Made by a program: the position numbers and the translations under genes. The notes beneath the pieces are model-generated. The model was given only the letters and a program-made list of their open reading frames with translations, was not told where the DNA came from and made no database searches. From contig NZ_CP031844.2 of assembly GCF_003606345.3 (NCBI RefSeq), positions 310,001-374,000 on the forward strand: a stretch of DNA of 64,000 nt, written 5' to 3'. Origin of the DNA: Bartonella krasnovii. Lineage in GTDB: Bacteria; Pseudomonadota; Alphaproteobacteria; Rhizobiales; Rhizobiaceae. Numbering within the stretch: the first letter of the stretch is position 1; the number at the start of each line of letters is the position of its first letter. Positions 28,206 to 37,916 of this stretch are shown in pieces.

Positions 28206-29309
28206 ATGGCGTATAATGAAGAGAAAATTATTTCTGCGCTTAAAGCTTTTGAACGTGGTGAAATTGTTGTGGTGACAGATGATAATGACCGTGAAAATGA
28301 AGGTGATTTAACGGTTGCTGCAACCCATTGTACAGAAGAAAAGATGGCATTTATTCTTCGTCATACAACGGGTATTGTTTGTGCTCCCATGCCAAAAGAA
28401 GAAGCGCAACGGTTTAATCTTGCTCCTATGGTACGAGATAATAACTCTGTACATGGGACGCAATTTACTGTGACTATTGATTTTAAACACGGCATAACAA
28501 CAGGAATTTCAGCGCATGATCGTACATTAGCGGTGCGTAATCTTGCAAATTCGAATGCAAGTGCGGATGATTTTGTTCGTCCAGGGCATGTTTTTCCTTT
28601 GATTGCGCATGAAGGGGGGGTTCTCATGCGTTCAGGCCATACGGAAGCTGCTGTTGATTTATGTAAATTGGTTGGTTTAGCACCGGTTGGTGTTATTGGT
28701 GAGTTAGTCAATGATGATGGAAGCGTTAAACATGGCGATCAGATTATAAAATTTGCACAAGAACATCGGTTGCATATCATAACGGTTGCAGATTTAATTG
28801 CTTACCGACAGCGTAAAGAAATATTGATCAAGCATGTTGGAGAAATGCCGATTGAAACACCTGTAGGTCCGGCTATTATTCAAAGTTATCAACTCCCTTG
28901 GGAAGCTGTTCAGCATATTGCGATTATTTTTGGTGATATCCGTGAGGGTGAGGGTATTCCTGTGTATTTACATCATGAAAACATTATAAACGACGTTTTT
29001 TGTCAATCTTCAGATATCATGGTGATGATGCAGCGTATGATGGAAAAAGAAAAACGTGGCGTATTTGTTTATTTGCGTGAAGGATCTGTTATACAATCAA
29101 CGATTGGCATTCAAAACATGGCAAGAGACAGTTTAGAAAGGCATGTGCAGGCGATTGAACGCGAAGAAGAATGGCGCAAAATTGGTTTAGGATCACAAAT
29201 TTTAAAATATTTAGGAATAGGTTCTGTTATTGTTTATGCTTCTAAAGAGCATCATTATGTAGATTTAGAAGGTTTTGGAATTCGTATATCTAGAACAGAT
29301 ATTTTTTGA
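28206..29309 (+). CDS. ribB: 3,4-dihydroxy-2-butanone 4-phosphate synthase with degenerate GTP cyclohydrolase II-like domain
   Basis: Makes the four-carbon precursor of riboflavin from ribulose 5-phosphate. Residues 1-200 carry a complete RibB domain: [25 protein letters not shown], and [20 protein letters not shown] followed by HTEAAVDL. Residues 200-367 have the RibA fold outline, but the zinc ligands and the DCGxQ block are missing; only one Cys (VFCQSSD) is seen where RibA has three. So cyclohydrolase II activity is unlikely and another gene must supply it (inference). Good GAGAAGGTG ribosome binding site; xseB follows after 7 bases. Confidence 0.92.
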   Translation: MAYNEEKIISALKAFERGEIVVVTDDNDRENEGDLTVAATHCTEEKMAFILRHTTGIVCAPMPKEEAQRFNLAPMVRDNNSVHGTQFTVTIDFKHGITTGISAHDRTLAVRNLANSNASADDFVRPGHVFPLIAHEGGVLMRSGHTEAAVDLCKLVGLAPVGVIGELVNDDGSVKHGDQIIKFAQEHRLHIITVADLIAYRQRKEILIKHVGEMPIETPVGPAIIQSYQLPWEAVQHIAIIFGDIREGEGIPVYLHHENIINDVFCQSSDIMVMMQRMMEKEKRGVFVYLREGSVIQSTIGIQNMARDSLERHVQAIEREEEWRKIGLGSQILKYLGIGSVIVYASKEHHYVDLEGFGIRISRTDIF

Positions 29310-29316
29310 GGTTCAT

Positions 29317-29571
29317 ATGAAAAAAGAGATACAAGAGGGGGATATTACAGCCTTAAGCTTTGAGCAAGCGCTTAAGCAACTTGAAGTTATCGTTGAAAAC
29401 TTAGAACGCGGCGATGTACCTTTGGAACAATCTATCGATATTTATGAACGTGGTGAAGCGCTTAAAAAACATTGTGAGAAACTCTTGAAAGTCGCTGAAG
29501 CCAAAGTTGAAAAAATTCAGCTTTCACAGGAAGGTTCTCCAGAAGGAGTAGAACCACTTGATGCGCAGTAA
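29317..29571 (+). CDS. xseB: Exodeoxyribonuclease VII small subunit
   Basis: Small subunit of the single-strand nuclease XseAB. ATG 29317 has GAGG 6-8 bases upstream and gives 84 residues, the normal size; the frame opens at 29275 but that would overlap ribB. Signature text: [40 protein letters not shown], then a short variable tail. Gene order xseB-dxs-tlyA matches that recalled in Rhizobiales. Confidence 0.94.
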   Translation: MKKEIQEGDITALSFEQALKQLEVIVENLERGDVPLEQSIDIYERGEALKKHCEKLLKVAEAKVEKIQLSQEGSPEGVEPLDAQ

Positions 29572-29811
29572 TATTAAATATTTTTGGATATTTATTGTGG
29601 GGCTTAAGAAATGCAATAATCTTCGTTGATAGAGAGTAAATTTTATTAATTTTTTATAAAATAAGTAAAAAATAGGAAAGATCATCAATCATCTCAAAGA
29701 AAGAAGAGTATTTTTTAGTAAAAAAGATGTAAAATGTTCGATAAAAGAGTAGAAAAGACATATTTTTATTGTTGCTTATCTTTTGAGTTAAGATAATAGG
29801 AAGGATTTTTT

Positions 29812-31719
29812 TTGTCTCAGGTCTTAACACCATTGCTTGACCGTGTTTGTTTTCCGCAAGATTTGCGGGCATTACCTGAGTCCGATCTGGTACAATTAGC
29901 TGATGAGTTGCGGAGGGAAACAATTGATGCGGTTTCTGTAACAGGTGGTCATCTTGGGGCGGGACTTGGTGTTGTTGAGCTTACAGTTGCGTTACATTAT
30001 ATTTTTAATACACCAGAGGATAGGATTATTTGGGATGTTGGTCATCAAACCTATCCGCACAAAATTTTAACAGGACGTAGAAAAAAAATTCGCACATTAC
30101 GTCAAGAGGGGGGCCTATCAGGCTTCACAAAACGTTCAGAAAGTGTGTATGATCCATTTGGAGCGGGGCATTCATCGACTTCTATTTCGGCGGGGCTTGG
30201 CATGGCGGTAGCAAGTGCTTTGAAAGCAGAGACAAAACGCAATATCATTGCTGTTATTGGGGATGGTGCAATGTCTGCGGGTATGGCTTATGAAGCCATG
30301 AATAACGCTGGCGCTTTGGATGCACGCTTGATTGTCGTTTTAAATGATAACGATATGTCTATCGCACCGCCTACAGGTGCTATGAGTGCGCATCTTGCGC
30401 GATTAGTCTCTCGTCCTTCATATCGTCATTTGCGTGAACGCGTAAAGGTGTTGAGCGAAAAGTTGCCAAAGTTTTTTTTGGATAAGGCACGTCGTTCAGA
30501 GGAGTTTGCGCGTGGACTTTTGGTTGGGGGAACGTTATTTGATGAGCTTGGCTTTTATTATGTTGGCCCCATAGATGGGCACAATTTGGGGCATTTATTG
30601 CCTGTTTTAAAAAATGTTCGCCAATATCCTAATGGTCCTGTTTTGGTGCATGTTGTAACGCATAAAGGAAAGGGATATCCACCTGCAGAAGCCTCATCTG
30701 ATAAATATCATGGTGTTAACCGTTTTGATGTCACGACAGGAAGACAGGTTAAAGCATCAAGTAATATTTTATCCTATACCAAGGTATTTTCTAAAGCTTT
30801 AATAGAAGAAGCTTGCCATGATGATAAGATTGTTGGCATAACAGCAGCGATGCCGACAGGAACAGGCCTTGATGCTTTCGCAGAAAAATTTCCTAAAAAG
30901 ATGTTTGATGTTGGAATTGCTGAGCAACATGCTGTAACTTTTGCGGCCGGACTTGCTTGTGAAGGATATAAACCTTTTGTTGCAGTTTATTCTACTTTTT
31001 TACAGCGTGCTTATGATCAAATTATTCATGATGTATCAATTCAAAAATTACCGGTACGTTTTGCTATTGATAGAGCCGGTTTTGTGGGGGCAGATGGGGC
31101 AACACATGCTGGAAGTTTTGATATTGTTTTTTTAGCGACACTTCCTGAGTTTGTTGTTATGGCGCCTTCAGATGAACTTGAACTGATGCATATGGTGCGT
31201 ACAGCTGCAGCTTATGATCAGGGCCCTATTTCTTTTCGTTATCCACGCGGTGAAGGCATTGGTATAGATTTACCGCAACGTGGTGAGCTATTAGAGATTG
31301 GCAAAGGACGTATTCTGCGTGAAGGAAATAGAATCGCCTTGGTGTGTTTTGGAACACGGATGTCAGAAGTGTTGCGAGCTGCTGATATGTTGGGAGCTAA
31401 AGGGTTATCGACGACGGTTGCAGATGCACGGTTTGCAAAACCTTTGGATAAGGATTTGATGCGTCGTTTAGCACGTGAGCATGAAGTATTAGTGACCATT
31501 GAAGAAGGGGCAATCGGTGGATTTGGAGCGCATCTATTACAATTTTTAGCACAAGAAGAGCTCTTAGAGCATGGCTTAAAAATTCGTACACTAAAACTCC
31601 CTGATGAATATTTGAATCATGGCTCACCAGAAAAAGTTCTCTCAACAATTGGGCTTGATGCTATGGGTATTGTCAATACGGTGTTGACAGCTTTGGGGCG
31701 CGAGATTTTAACAAGATAA
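29812..31719 (+). CDS. dxs: 1-deoxy-D-xylulose-5-phosphate synthase
   Basis: Thiamine-diphosphate enzyme joining pyruvate and glyceraldehyde 3-phosphate; entry step of the MEP pathway. 635 residues. The start is TTG at 29812 with AGGAAGG upstream, giving [20 protein letters not shown]; no ATG is nearer in frame. Motifs: [33 protein letters not shown], the ThDP site [18 protein letters not shown] with NDNDMSI, and the transketolase-like [17 protein letters not shown] and [17 protein letters not shown]. tlyA follows after 15 bases. Confidence 0.97.
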   Translation: MSQVLTPLLDRVCFPQDLRALPESDLVQLADELRRETIDAVSVTGGHLGAGLGVVELTVALHYIFNTPEDRIIWDVGHQTYPHKILTGRRKKIRTLRQEGGLSGFTKRSESVYDPFGAGHSSTSISAGLGMAVASALKAETKRNIIAVIGDGAMSAGMAYEAMNNAGALDARLIVVLNDNDMSIAPPTGAMSAHLARLVSRPSYRHLRERVKVLSEKLPKFFLDKARRSEEFARGLLVGGTLFDELGFYYVGPIDGHNLGHLLPVLKNVRQYPNGPVLVHVVTHKGKGYPPAEASSDKYHGVNRFDVTTGRQVKASSNILSYTKVFSKALIEEACHDDKIVGITAAMPTGTGLDAFAEKFPKKMFDVGIAEQHAVTFAAGLACEGYKPFVAVYSTFLQRAYDQIIHDVSIQKLPVRFAIDRAGFVGADGATHAGSFDIVFLATLPEFVVMAPSDELELMHMVRTAAAYDQGPISFRYPRGEGIGIDLPQRGELLEIGKGRILREGNRIALVCFGTRMSEVLRAADMLGAKGLSTTVADARFAKPLDKDLMRRLAREHEVLVTIEEGAIGGFGAHLLQFLAQEELLEHGLKIRTLKLPDEYLNHGSPEKVLSTIGLDAMGIVNTVLTALGREILTR

Positions 31720-31734
31720 AAACTCGAGTATGAG

Positions 31735-32478
31735 ATGGCTTTTAAAAAAAGGCTCGATATTCTTTTAGTTGAAAAAAATTTTTTTACGACACGTTCCCGT
31801 GCACGTGATGCTATTATGCGTCAAACTGTTAAAGTTAATGGTGAAGTCATTTTTAAAGCAGGGCAAACCTTTTTTGATAATGCAGAGATTGTCGTTTGTG
31901 ATCCAGCACAGAATTATGTTTCACGGGCAGCATTAAAATTGATTGCAGCACTTGATGCATTTCCGATCGTAACGGATAAAGTGACAGCCATTGATGTTGG
32001 TGCATCAACAGGTGGTTTTACACAAGTTCTCTTAGAACGTGGAGCAGCACATGTTATTGCTGTTGAGGTTGGGCATCACCAATTTGATAAACGTTTATTG
32101 GGCAATAGCGCTATAACCTTATTAGAAGGCTTGAATGTTAGAGATCTTCAACAGCAACATTTAGGCGGGCGGGAAATTGATCTTATTGTTTCAGACGTTA
32201 GCTTTATTTCTCTCAGACTTGCATTGCCTCCCGTTTTGTCTTTAGCCAAAAAGGGAACTCAAGCTGTTTTATTGGTCAAGCCTCAGTTTGAGGTTGGTCG
32301 TAAACACCTTGGTAAGGGAGGAATATTAGATCCATCAAGAGCTAAAGAAACCGCTGAAGAGCTTTTTGTCTGGTTAAATACTCAAACAGGGTGGCGTGCA
32401 AAAGATTTACTTCCTTCCCCTATTACTGGTGGTGATGGCAATGTAGAATATTTACTATTCGGAGAAAAGCAACAGTGA
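31735..32478 (+). CDS. tlyA: TlyA family rRNA 2'-O-methyltransferase / S4-domain protein
   Basis: 247 residues with an N-terminal S4 RNA-binding domain (KRLDILLVEKNFFTTRSRAR, VKVNGEVIFKAGQ) and a C-terminal FtsJ-like methyltransferase fold (VTAIDVGASTGGFTQVLLER, LIVSDVSFISLRLALPP, VLLVKPQFEVGRKHLGKGGI). The family methylates ribose of 16S/23S rRNA; the old haemolysin label is historical. The stop overlaps the GTG start of the next gene. Confidence 0.93.
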   Translation: MAFKKRLDILLVEKNFFTTRSRARDAIMRQTVKVNGEVIFKAGQTFFDNAEIVVCDPAQNYVSRAALKLIAALDAFPIVTDKVTAIDVGASTGGFTQVLLERGAAHVIAVEVGHHQFDKRLLGNSAITLLEGLNVRDLQQQHLGGREIDLIVSDVSFISLRLALPPVLSLAKKGTQAVLLVKPQFEVGRKHLGKGGILDPSRAKETAEELFVWLNTQTGWRAKDLLPSPITGGDGNVEYLLFGEKQQ

Positions 32479-33728
32479 GTGACAATGTCATAATCGACCA
32501 TATAGGAGCAAATGGTTACGGTGCTGCTAAGACGCCATACGGCTTTGTTGATGTTCCTTTTACTTTGCCAGGAGAGTGTGCAGAAATTATTGTTCATGGA
32601 AAATATGCAACATATATAGCATTAAAACAAAAATCACCAGAACGCATTGATGCTCTTTGTCAGCATTTTGGAGAATGTGGAGGGTGTGCCCTTCAGCATT
32701 GGCGCGCTGATGCTTATCGTGTATGGAAACGACAATTGGTTGTTGATGCGCTTAAAAGCTATGGAATTAATAGTGTGGTTGCACCTTTAATAGAATGTAA
32801 ACCCTATAGCCGACGACGGATAACCCTAACAGCATCCATGACCCCACAAGGTCAAAAAGTTGGTTTTAACCGTTATCTTTCTCATGAGATTGTAGCTATT
32901 GAGGAATGTCTAGTAAGTCGTCCAGAGCTTATTACTCAGTTGCATAATATTAGAGAGCTCTGTGCTTTTCTAAGCAGTTCTGTCAAACGGTTTCATGTTA
33001 CGATAACATGCGTTGAAAATGGCGTAGATGTTGCTTTAAGCGGTTGCGTTGTAAACCATGAATCACTTCGTCAGAAAATGATCAATGCAGCTCTTGCCTG
33101 TGGGATTACACGCTTATCTGTTGACGGTGAAATTTTGATTGAACGAGAAAAACCAGTTATTTACTTTGGAGATGTCCGTGTCGAATTTCCTTCTGGTGGT
33201 TTTCTTCAAGCAACCTGTGAAGCCGAAAATATAATGGGCAATATTATTTTGACTCATTTTAAAAAAACAAAGAATGCTCTTGATTTGTTTTCAGGGGTAG
33301 GAACATTTACCTTGCGTATGGCAAAAAAGATGAATGTTCATGCGGTAGAAAATAATGAGAGTGCATTAGAAAATTTGAGTTCAGCAGCCCGTTTTTCAAC
33401 AGGTTTAAAAACAGTCACTTGTGAAAAGCGCGATCTTTTTCGCTATCCACTTTCTGTAAAAGAACTTGAGTGTTTTGAGAGTATTGTTTTTGATCCTCCT
33501 CGTGCAGGAGCAGAAGAACAAGTCCGTGAACTGGCGAAGGCAACAATACCCCGTATAGTGGCAATTTCGTGTAATCCTACTACATTTGCACGTGATTTAT
33601 CTCTTCTTATTTCAGGGGGATATGAAGTAGAAAAAGTCACACCCATTGATCAATTTTTATGGTCATCCCATGTTGAAATTGTTGCTGTTTTGAGCAAAAA
33701 GAAAAAGAAGAAAGGTTGGAAGCTTTAG
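32475..33728 (+). CDS. Iron-sulfur RNA (uracil-C5) methyltransferase, TrmA/RlmD family
   Basis: 417 residues, GTG start at 32475 overlapping the tlyA stop. Candidate [4Fe-4S] ligands are C62, C68 and C71 in CQHFGECGGCALQHW, with a fourth Cys likely in EECLVSR. The SAM domain has LDLFSGVGTFTLRMAKK and the family's FDPPRAG; the catalytic Cys lies in VAISCNPTTFARDL. The target uracil (23S rRNA, probably) cannot be fixed by eye. The N-terminal TRAM domain is reduced, as in other alphaproteobacterial members. Confidence 0.92.
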   Translation: MSDNVIIDHIGANGYGAAKTPYGFVDVPFTLPGECAEIIVHGKYATYIALKQKSPERIDALCQHFGECGGCALQHWRADAYRVWKRQLVVDALKSYGINSVVAPLIECKPYSRRRITLTASMTPQGQKVGFNRYLSHEIVAIEECLVSRPELITQLHNIRELCAFLSSSVKRFHVTITCVENGVDVALSGCVVNHESLRQKMINAALACGITRLSVDGEILIEREKPVIYFGDVRVEFPSGGFLQATCEAENIMGNIILTHFKKTKNALDLFSGVGTFTLRMAKKMNVHAVENNESALENLSSAARFSTGLKTVTCEKRDLFRYPLSVKELECFESIVFDPPRAGAEEQVRELAKATIPRIVAISCNPTTFARDLSLLISGGYEVEKVTPIDQFLWSSHVEIVAVLSKKKKKKGWKL

Positions 33729-33944
33729 CTTAAAATTTTTTTTAACGCTATGAAGATTCTAAAAAAAGCTTATTTTCATATTATTATAAAAATCTCTTCA
33801 AAATTTATCTACAATAATAATTTTTTTATTGAGTTAAGAGCACTGAATATAGGAATCCTGCTTATTTGAGACTTTTTGATTATGAAATATAAAAGACAGT
33901 GTTACCCCATAAAAGATGAGCATATTACAAAAAAAGGTATATTT
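33729..33944. other. AT-rich spacer after the RNA methyltransferase
   Basis: No open frame or convincing terminator; TTTTTTTTAACG right after the gene could act as a weak stop signal. Confidence 0.3.
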
Positions 33945-34029
33945 GAGGGGATATCTGAACAAGCCAGCACCACCATTATATTTGCCATCCCCCAATATTG
34001 TGACAGCCTTTACATTTGAGACGGTTTAT
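33945..34029 (-). pseudogene. Integrase N-terminal remnant
   Basis: The minus strand, from 34029, follows the integrase start of copy A base by base in order: ATAAACCGTCTCAAATG, then GGCTGTCACAATATTGGG, then GCAAATATAATGGTGGTG and CTGGCTTGTT. This matches NRFNARSV, TLGAGKYNDGA and LL of the better copy. The ATG is now ATA and the text is lost after about 85 bases. Confidence 0.6.
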
Positions 34030-34097
34030 GAGTGGCATATCTTTCTTGCACAGCTTTACTCTACACGGATCTCTCCGTTTGTAGCGTACAAACCAAT

Positions 34098-34207
34098 GGT
34101 TTTGATTGATTCAACATATACAGATCTAAAATAAGAGAATCCTACGGTATAAAGGTTCTTATTCAAGTTGAATGACGTTAGATTATCTTTAAAATCAACG
34201 CATTGCA
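34098..34207 (+). repeat. Dispersed repeat, copy B
   Basis: Begins GGTTTTGATTGATTCAACAT, contains AAATAAGAGAATCCTACGG and TATTCAAGTTGAATGACG, and ends near AAAATCAACGCATTG. It is 69 bases from the integrase remnant start on its left, with the same polarity as copy A. Confidence 0.8.
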
Positions 34208-34287
34208 TATAAAAAGCATCCTCCCTCATAAATCGTTTGAATAGATGGGAAGAGGGCAGTATTGGGCAGAAATGAGTAAACTTATTC

Positions 34288-35703
34288 TTAAAGCGCAGTT
34301 CCACCGATTGTCATATTATTGATTCGCAGATGAGGTTGCCCAACACCAACAGGAACATTTTGCCCTGCTTTTCCGCACATACCAATACCATTATCCAGTT
34401 TACTATCATTTCCAATCATAGTGATACGTTTCATAGCATCCGGTCCATTTCCAATAAGAGTTGCACCTTTGATTGGTGCACCAATTTTACCATTTTCTAC
34501 GCGGTATGCTTCAGTACATTCAAAGACGAATTTTCCAGAAGTAATATCCACTTGTCCTCCGCCAAATGAAACAGCATAGATACCACTTTTAAGGGAAGAA
34601 ATGATTTCTTCAGGTGTTTTATCGCCTCCTAGCATGATTGTATTGGTCATTCGTGGCATTGGGGCATAAGCATAGGATTCACGCCGTCCATTTCCTGTTG
34701 ATTTACTTCCCATAAGTCGTGCATTAAGCCTATCTTGCATAAAACCAACGAGTTTTCCATCTTCAATGAGAACGTTATATCCTGAAGGGGTCCCCTCATC
34801 ATCAATAGTTAGAGAGCCTCGGCAATGAGGAATTGTTCCATCATCAACAACTGTCACACCTTTTGCGGCAACTTGTTGTCCTAAAAGTCCAGCAAAAGCA
34901 GATGTTTTTTTGCGGTTAAAGTCGCCTTCTAAACCGTGACCTACGGCTTCATGAAGCATAACACCAGGCCATCCATTAGCTAAGACAACATCAAATGTTC
35001 CTGCAGGTGCTGCTTCTGCTTCTAAATTTATTAAAGCCATACGTAAGGCTTCATCCGCGGCTTGTTTCCAATTGTCTTCACAAATAAATTGATTAAATGC
35101 TTGTCGTCCTCCACATCCATAAAAGCCATTTTCACGTCGATTACCTTCGGCAGCAACCACAGATATAGAAAGCCGTACAAGAGGACGCACATCACGAACC
35201 AGATACCCGTCCGCCCGTAAAATTTCGACATGTTGTAGTGAACCAGAAAGAGCAACAGTCACTTGATGCAATTTATCATTTTTTGCTCGTAAATAAGCAT
35301 CAATTTTTTGCAAAAGAGCACTTTTTTCTTCAAAGGATGGAGCATCAAGGGGATTATGCGGTTGATAAAGTCTTCTATTTGTTTGTTGAGGAGCTATGCT
35401 ATAAGGTCCAGCGTGATTATTATAGGTAACAGCTTTAGCTGCTTCACAAGCGCGGTTGAGTGCAGCAGCTGATAATTCACTAGAATGTGCATATCCAGTC
35501 GCTTCTCCAGCAACGACACGCAGACCAAACCCCATATCTTGATGGAAAGAGCCGTTTTTAAGTTGTCCATTATCAAATAAAAGGGTTTCGCTTTCTTTAT
35601 ACTCAAGGTAAAGTTCGCCATCATCCGCATAATGAAGTGCTTCCTGTACAAGTGATTGTACTTTAGAGGAAGCAATATCAAAATGATCAATCAGCGATTT
35701 CAT
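34288..35703 (-). CDS. tldD: Metalloprotease TldD
   Basis: Half of the TldD/TldE (PmbA) zinc protease that processes peptides such as modified microcins; cytosolic. 471 residues, typical. The zinc-binding HExxxH is at 251-256 (LHEAVGHGLEGDFNRK). Conserved C-terminal text YAYAPMPRMTNTIMLGG, GGGQVDITSGKFVFECTEAY and GNGPDAMKRITMIGND is present. No TldE homologue is in the window. In relatives tldD marks the start of the cytochrome-oxidase cluster, which has been lost here. Confidence 0.96.
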   Translation of the reverse strand: MKSLIDHFDIASSKVQSLVQEALHYADDGELYLEYKESETLLFDNGQLKNGSFHQDMGFGLRVVAGEATGYAHSSELSAAALNRACEAAKAVTYNNHAGPYSIAPQQTNRRLYQPHNPLDAPSFEEKSALLQKIDAYLRAKNDKLHQVTVALSGSLQHVEILRADGYLVRDVRPLVRLSISVVAAEGNRRENGFYGCGGRQAFNQFICEDNWKQAADEALRMALINLEAEAAPAGTFDVVLANGWPGVMLHEAVGHGLEGDFNRKKTSAFAGLLGQQVAAKGVTVVDDGTIPHCRGSLTIDDEGTPSGYNVLIEDGKLVGFMQDRLNARLMGSKSTGNGRRESYAYAPMPRMTNTIMLGGDKTPEEIISSLKSGIYAVSFGGGQVDITSGKFVFECTEAYRVENGKIGAPIKGATLIGNGPDAMKRITMIGNDSKLDNGIGMCGKAGQNVPVGVGQPHLRINNMTIGGTAL

Positions 35704-35814
35704 AAGAGTTATCCTATTTTTATTGGGGGGTTAGAAGATTTTTTATTGATCTAATTTAAGAAGTTCTCAAAATAGATGAGGAGATTTTAATTATCCCATG
35801 TGCGTTGATTTCGT

Positions 35815-36390
35815 TCATGTAGGTAAAGTTGCATAGGCATCGCCAAGACCATGTAGGTCAACGAGGCCCCCAATTCCTTGTTCAGGGGTTGTAAAGACAA
35901 AATAGGTTGCCATTTTTCCTTTTAAAAAGAGTTGTAATATATCCTCTTTAAGAAAAGCTTCAGCAACACAATTATCACCAAGACAACGACGATATTCCAT
36001 TCGTCCCATATTTTTACCGTCAATTTTAATTCCAACGCCAGGACGTAATTCAACGCGAATTGGGACAAAAACACGCATTAAAGCCCCTTGCTTTTGAGGA
36101 AGTTTATAAAACGTAACGCGCAAGGTAATATCATGACGACCTTGTGTATGAATGTTTTGTACAACTTCACACTGCATATTAGGTGTTCCTGGTGGTAGAG
36201 CACAAACTTTTGTCCATGCACCATATGTTTGTGGAGCGGGAACATTTTGCACATAGGGCGTTTGTGCAAAAGCATGATTGACCAAACTACTAAAAAGTGT
36301 GTGAAGAACAGCACCAATAAAAAAAACTTTTTTGAGTAATTTATAAAGTATCACAGAAAATCCTATTCGATTCAACATATACACAATCAT
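35815..36390 (-). CDS. Invasion-associated locus B (IalB) family protein
   Basis: Secreted or periplasmic protein of the IalB family, named for a Bartonella factor linked to erythrocyte invasion; a paralogue rather than necessarily IalB itself. Up to 191 residues. A signal peptide ends near VNHAFA-QTP. Mature part: YGAWTKVCALPPG, MQCEVVQNI, VFVPIRVELRPGVGIKIDGK, MEYRRCLGDNCVAEAFL, with two Cys pairs that could form disulfides. ATG 36390 has no good ribosome site; a GTG at 36354 preceded by ATAGGATT is an alternative start that keeps the signal peptide. Confidence 0.88.
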   Translation of the reverse strand: MIVYMLNRIGFSVILYKLLKKVFFIGAVLHTLFSSLVNHAFAQTPYVQNVPAPQTYGAWTKVCALPPGTPNMQCEVVQNIHTQGRHDITLRVTFYKLPQKQGALMRVFVPIRVELRPGVGIKIDGKNMGRMEYRRCLGDNCVAEAFLKEDILQLFLKGKMATYFVFTTPEQGIGGLVDLHGLGDAYATLPT

Positions 36391-36783
36391 GCATAGATTT
36401 GCATAAAAAATGAATTCCCCACATAAAACCTATAACACAAAAATAGCATTTACCAAATATAGCCAGCTCTATGCAAGAAATAAAGAAAAATGAGAAGAAA
36501 GAGCATTTTATAGGAGATAAATTTTAAGCATGGCTTTATGATGTTTGGTAAGATACATTTTTATGATAAATTTGTAATGTAAGAGAAAATGTCGATTGAA
36601 AAAATGTATTTTTGTTGCAAATATTTCTATCTATTTTTAGGGGATGCGTACAAGAAGGGGTATGCTATATTTTCTTTTCTCAAAAATACGATTGGTCTTA
36701 ATGGGTCATTCTCATACGCTAGATAGTAAGATAGTATTTGCCAAATAATATTTGTTTGTGAATGATAAAAATGGAAAAGGGTT
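36391..36783. other. Spacer where ctaC/ctaD would be expected
   Basis: 393 AT-rich bases between the IalB-family gene and ctaB, with no oxidase-subunit text in any frame. It must carry the ctaB promoter. Confidence 0.5.
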
Positions 36784-37728
36784 TTGAGTGGAATGTTTGT
36801 TTCAGGAGAGTTATCGGTTGCGAATGGTAAATCAATACCACCAAAGTCCAGTATTGGTGATTATATCACATTATTAAAGCCACGTGTTATGTCACTTGTG
36901 GTCTTTACGGCGCTAGTTGGTTTAATGGTGTCTCCCCTTCCCATTAATCCGTGGTATGGTTTTTTAGCAATTTTATGTATTGCTGCTGGCGGCGGCGGTG
37001 CGGGAGCACTGAATATGTGGTATGATGCTGACATTGATGCCGTGATGGAACGAACCAAAAAACGCCCTATCCCTATGGGTAAAATCAGCTCCCAAAAGGC
37101 ATTTATTTTTGGCATGATTTTGTCTCTTCTTTCAGTTTTGGTTATGGGAAGCTTCATTAATTGGTTTGCGGCATTTCTTCTTGCGTTTACAATTTTCTTT
37201 TATGTCGTTATCTATACAATCTGGTTAAAGCGCATTACACCCCAAAATATTGTTATTGGTGGTGCTTCTGGAGCTTTTCCACCAATGATTGGATGGGCTG
37301 TAACAACAGGGACAGTAAGTTTTGATAGTTTTTTATTATTTTTAATTATTTTTATGTGGACCCCCCCTCATTTTTGGGCTCTTTCTCTCTTTTCATCTCT
37401 TGATTATGAAGCTGCAGGTATTCCGATGATGCCTAATGTACGAGGTGAATACGCAACAAAAAAACAGATCTTATTTTACACTATTTTGATGGTACTATGT
37501 GCCACTGCCCCATATTTTACCGGTCTTGGCGGAATTTTTTATGGTATCTTTTCGACAATTTTAGGCATTATTTTTATTTATTATGCTTATCGTTTGTGGA
37601 AAACTGATACACATGACAAAACCATTTTGATGGCCAAAAAGACGTTTTTCTTTTCATTACTTTATTTGGCTGCGATCTTTGGAGCTCTTTTAATTGAATC
37701 TCTCGTTTGGCATTTTATCGACCTTTAG
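36784..37728 (+). CDS. ctaB: Protoheme IX farnesyltransferase (heme O synthase)
   Basis: Membrane UbiA-family enzyme that adds farnesyl to heme B, giving heme O for haem-copper oxidases. Nine-helix profile; 314 residues from TTG 36784 (preceded by GGAAAAGGG); ATG 36793 is an alternative. Aspartate motifs NMWYDADIDAVMERTKKRP and, later, SLDYEAAGIPMMPNVRGE are present. LLKPRVMSLVVFTALVGL opens the first helix. The usual neighbours ctaC, ctaD, ctaG and ctaE are absent, so the likely client is a bo3-type quinol oxidase encoded elsewhere (inference). Confidence 0.95.
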   Translation: MSGMFVSGELSVANGKSIPPKSSIGDYITLLKPRVMSLVVFTALVGLMVSPLPINPWYGFLAILCIAAGGGGAGALNMWYDADIDAVMERTKKRPIPMGKISSQKAFIFGMILSLLSVLVMGSFINWFAAFLLAFTIFFYVVIYTIWLKRITPQNIVIGGASGAFPPMIGWAVTTGTVSFDSFLLFLIIFMWTPPHFWALSLFSSLDYEAAGIPMMPNVRGEYATKKQILFYTILMVLCATAPYFTGLGGIFYGIFSTILGIIFIYYAYRLWKTDTHDKTILMAKKTFFFSLLYLAAIFGALLIESLVWHFIDL

Positions 37729-37789
37729 GAAAATAAAATGAAAAAGTAAATTTTAAAAAAGCTTTTTTACAAGAAAATGCTGTAAAAAG

Positions 37790-37807
37790 ACACTCACTGT
37801 AGAGTGT
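37790..37807 (+). terminator. Weak hairpin after ctaB
   Basis: Arms ACACTC and GAGTGT with a six-base loop, about 60 bases after the ctaB stop and followed by GTTCTT; an AAAAAAGCTTTTTT palindrome sits just before it. Terminator role is only plausible. Confidence 0.3.
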
Positions 37808-37916
37808 GTTCTTATGCAAAAAATGATATTGCACATTTTTTTAAACATTGCTTATTCATATATAATGATAGCTTGTTTAAATATGAGACTAAAGCTATAG
37901 AGATGAAGGATGATGT

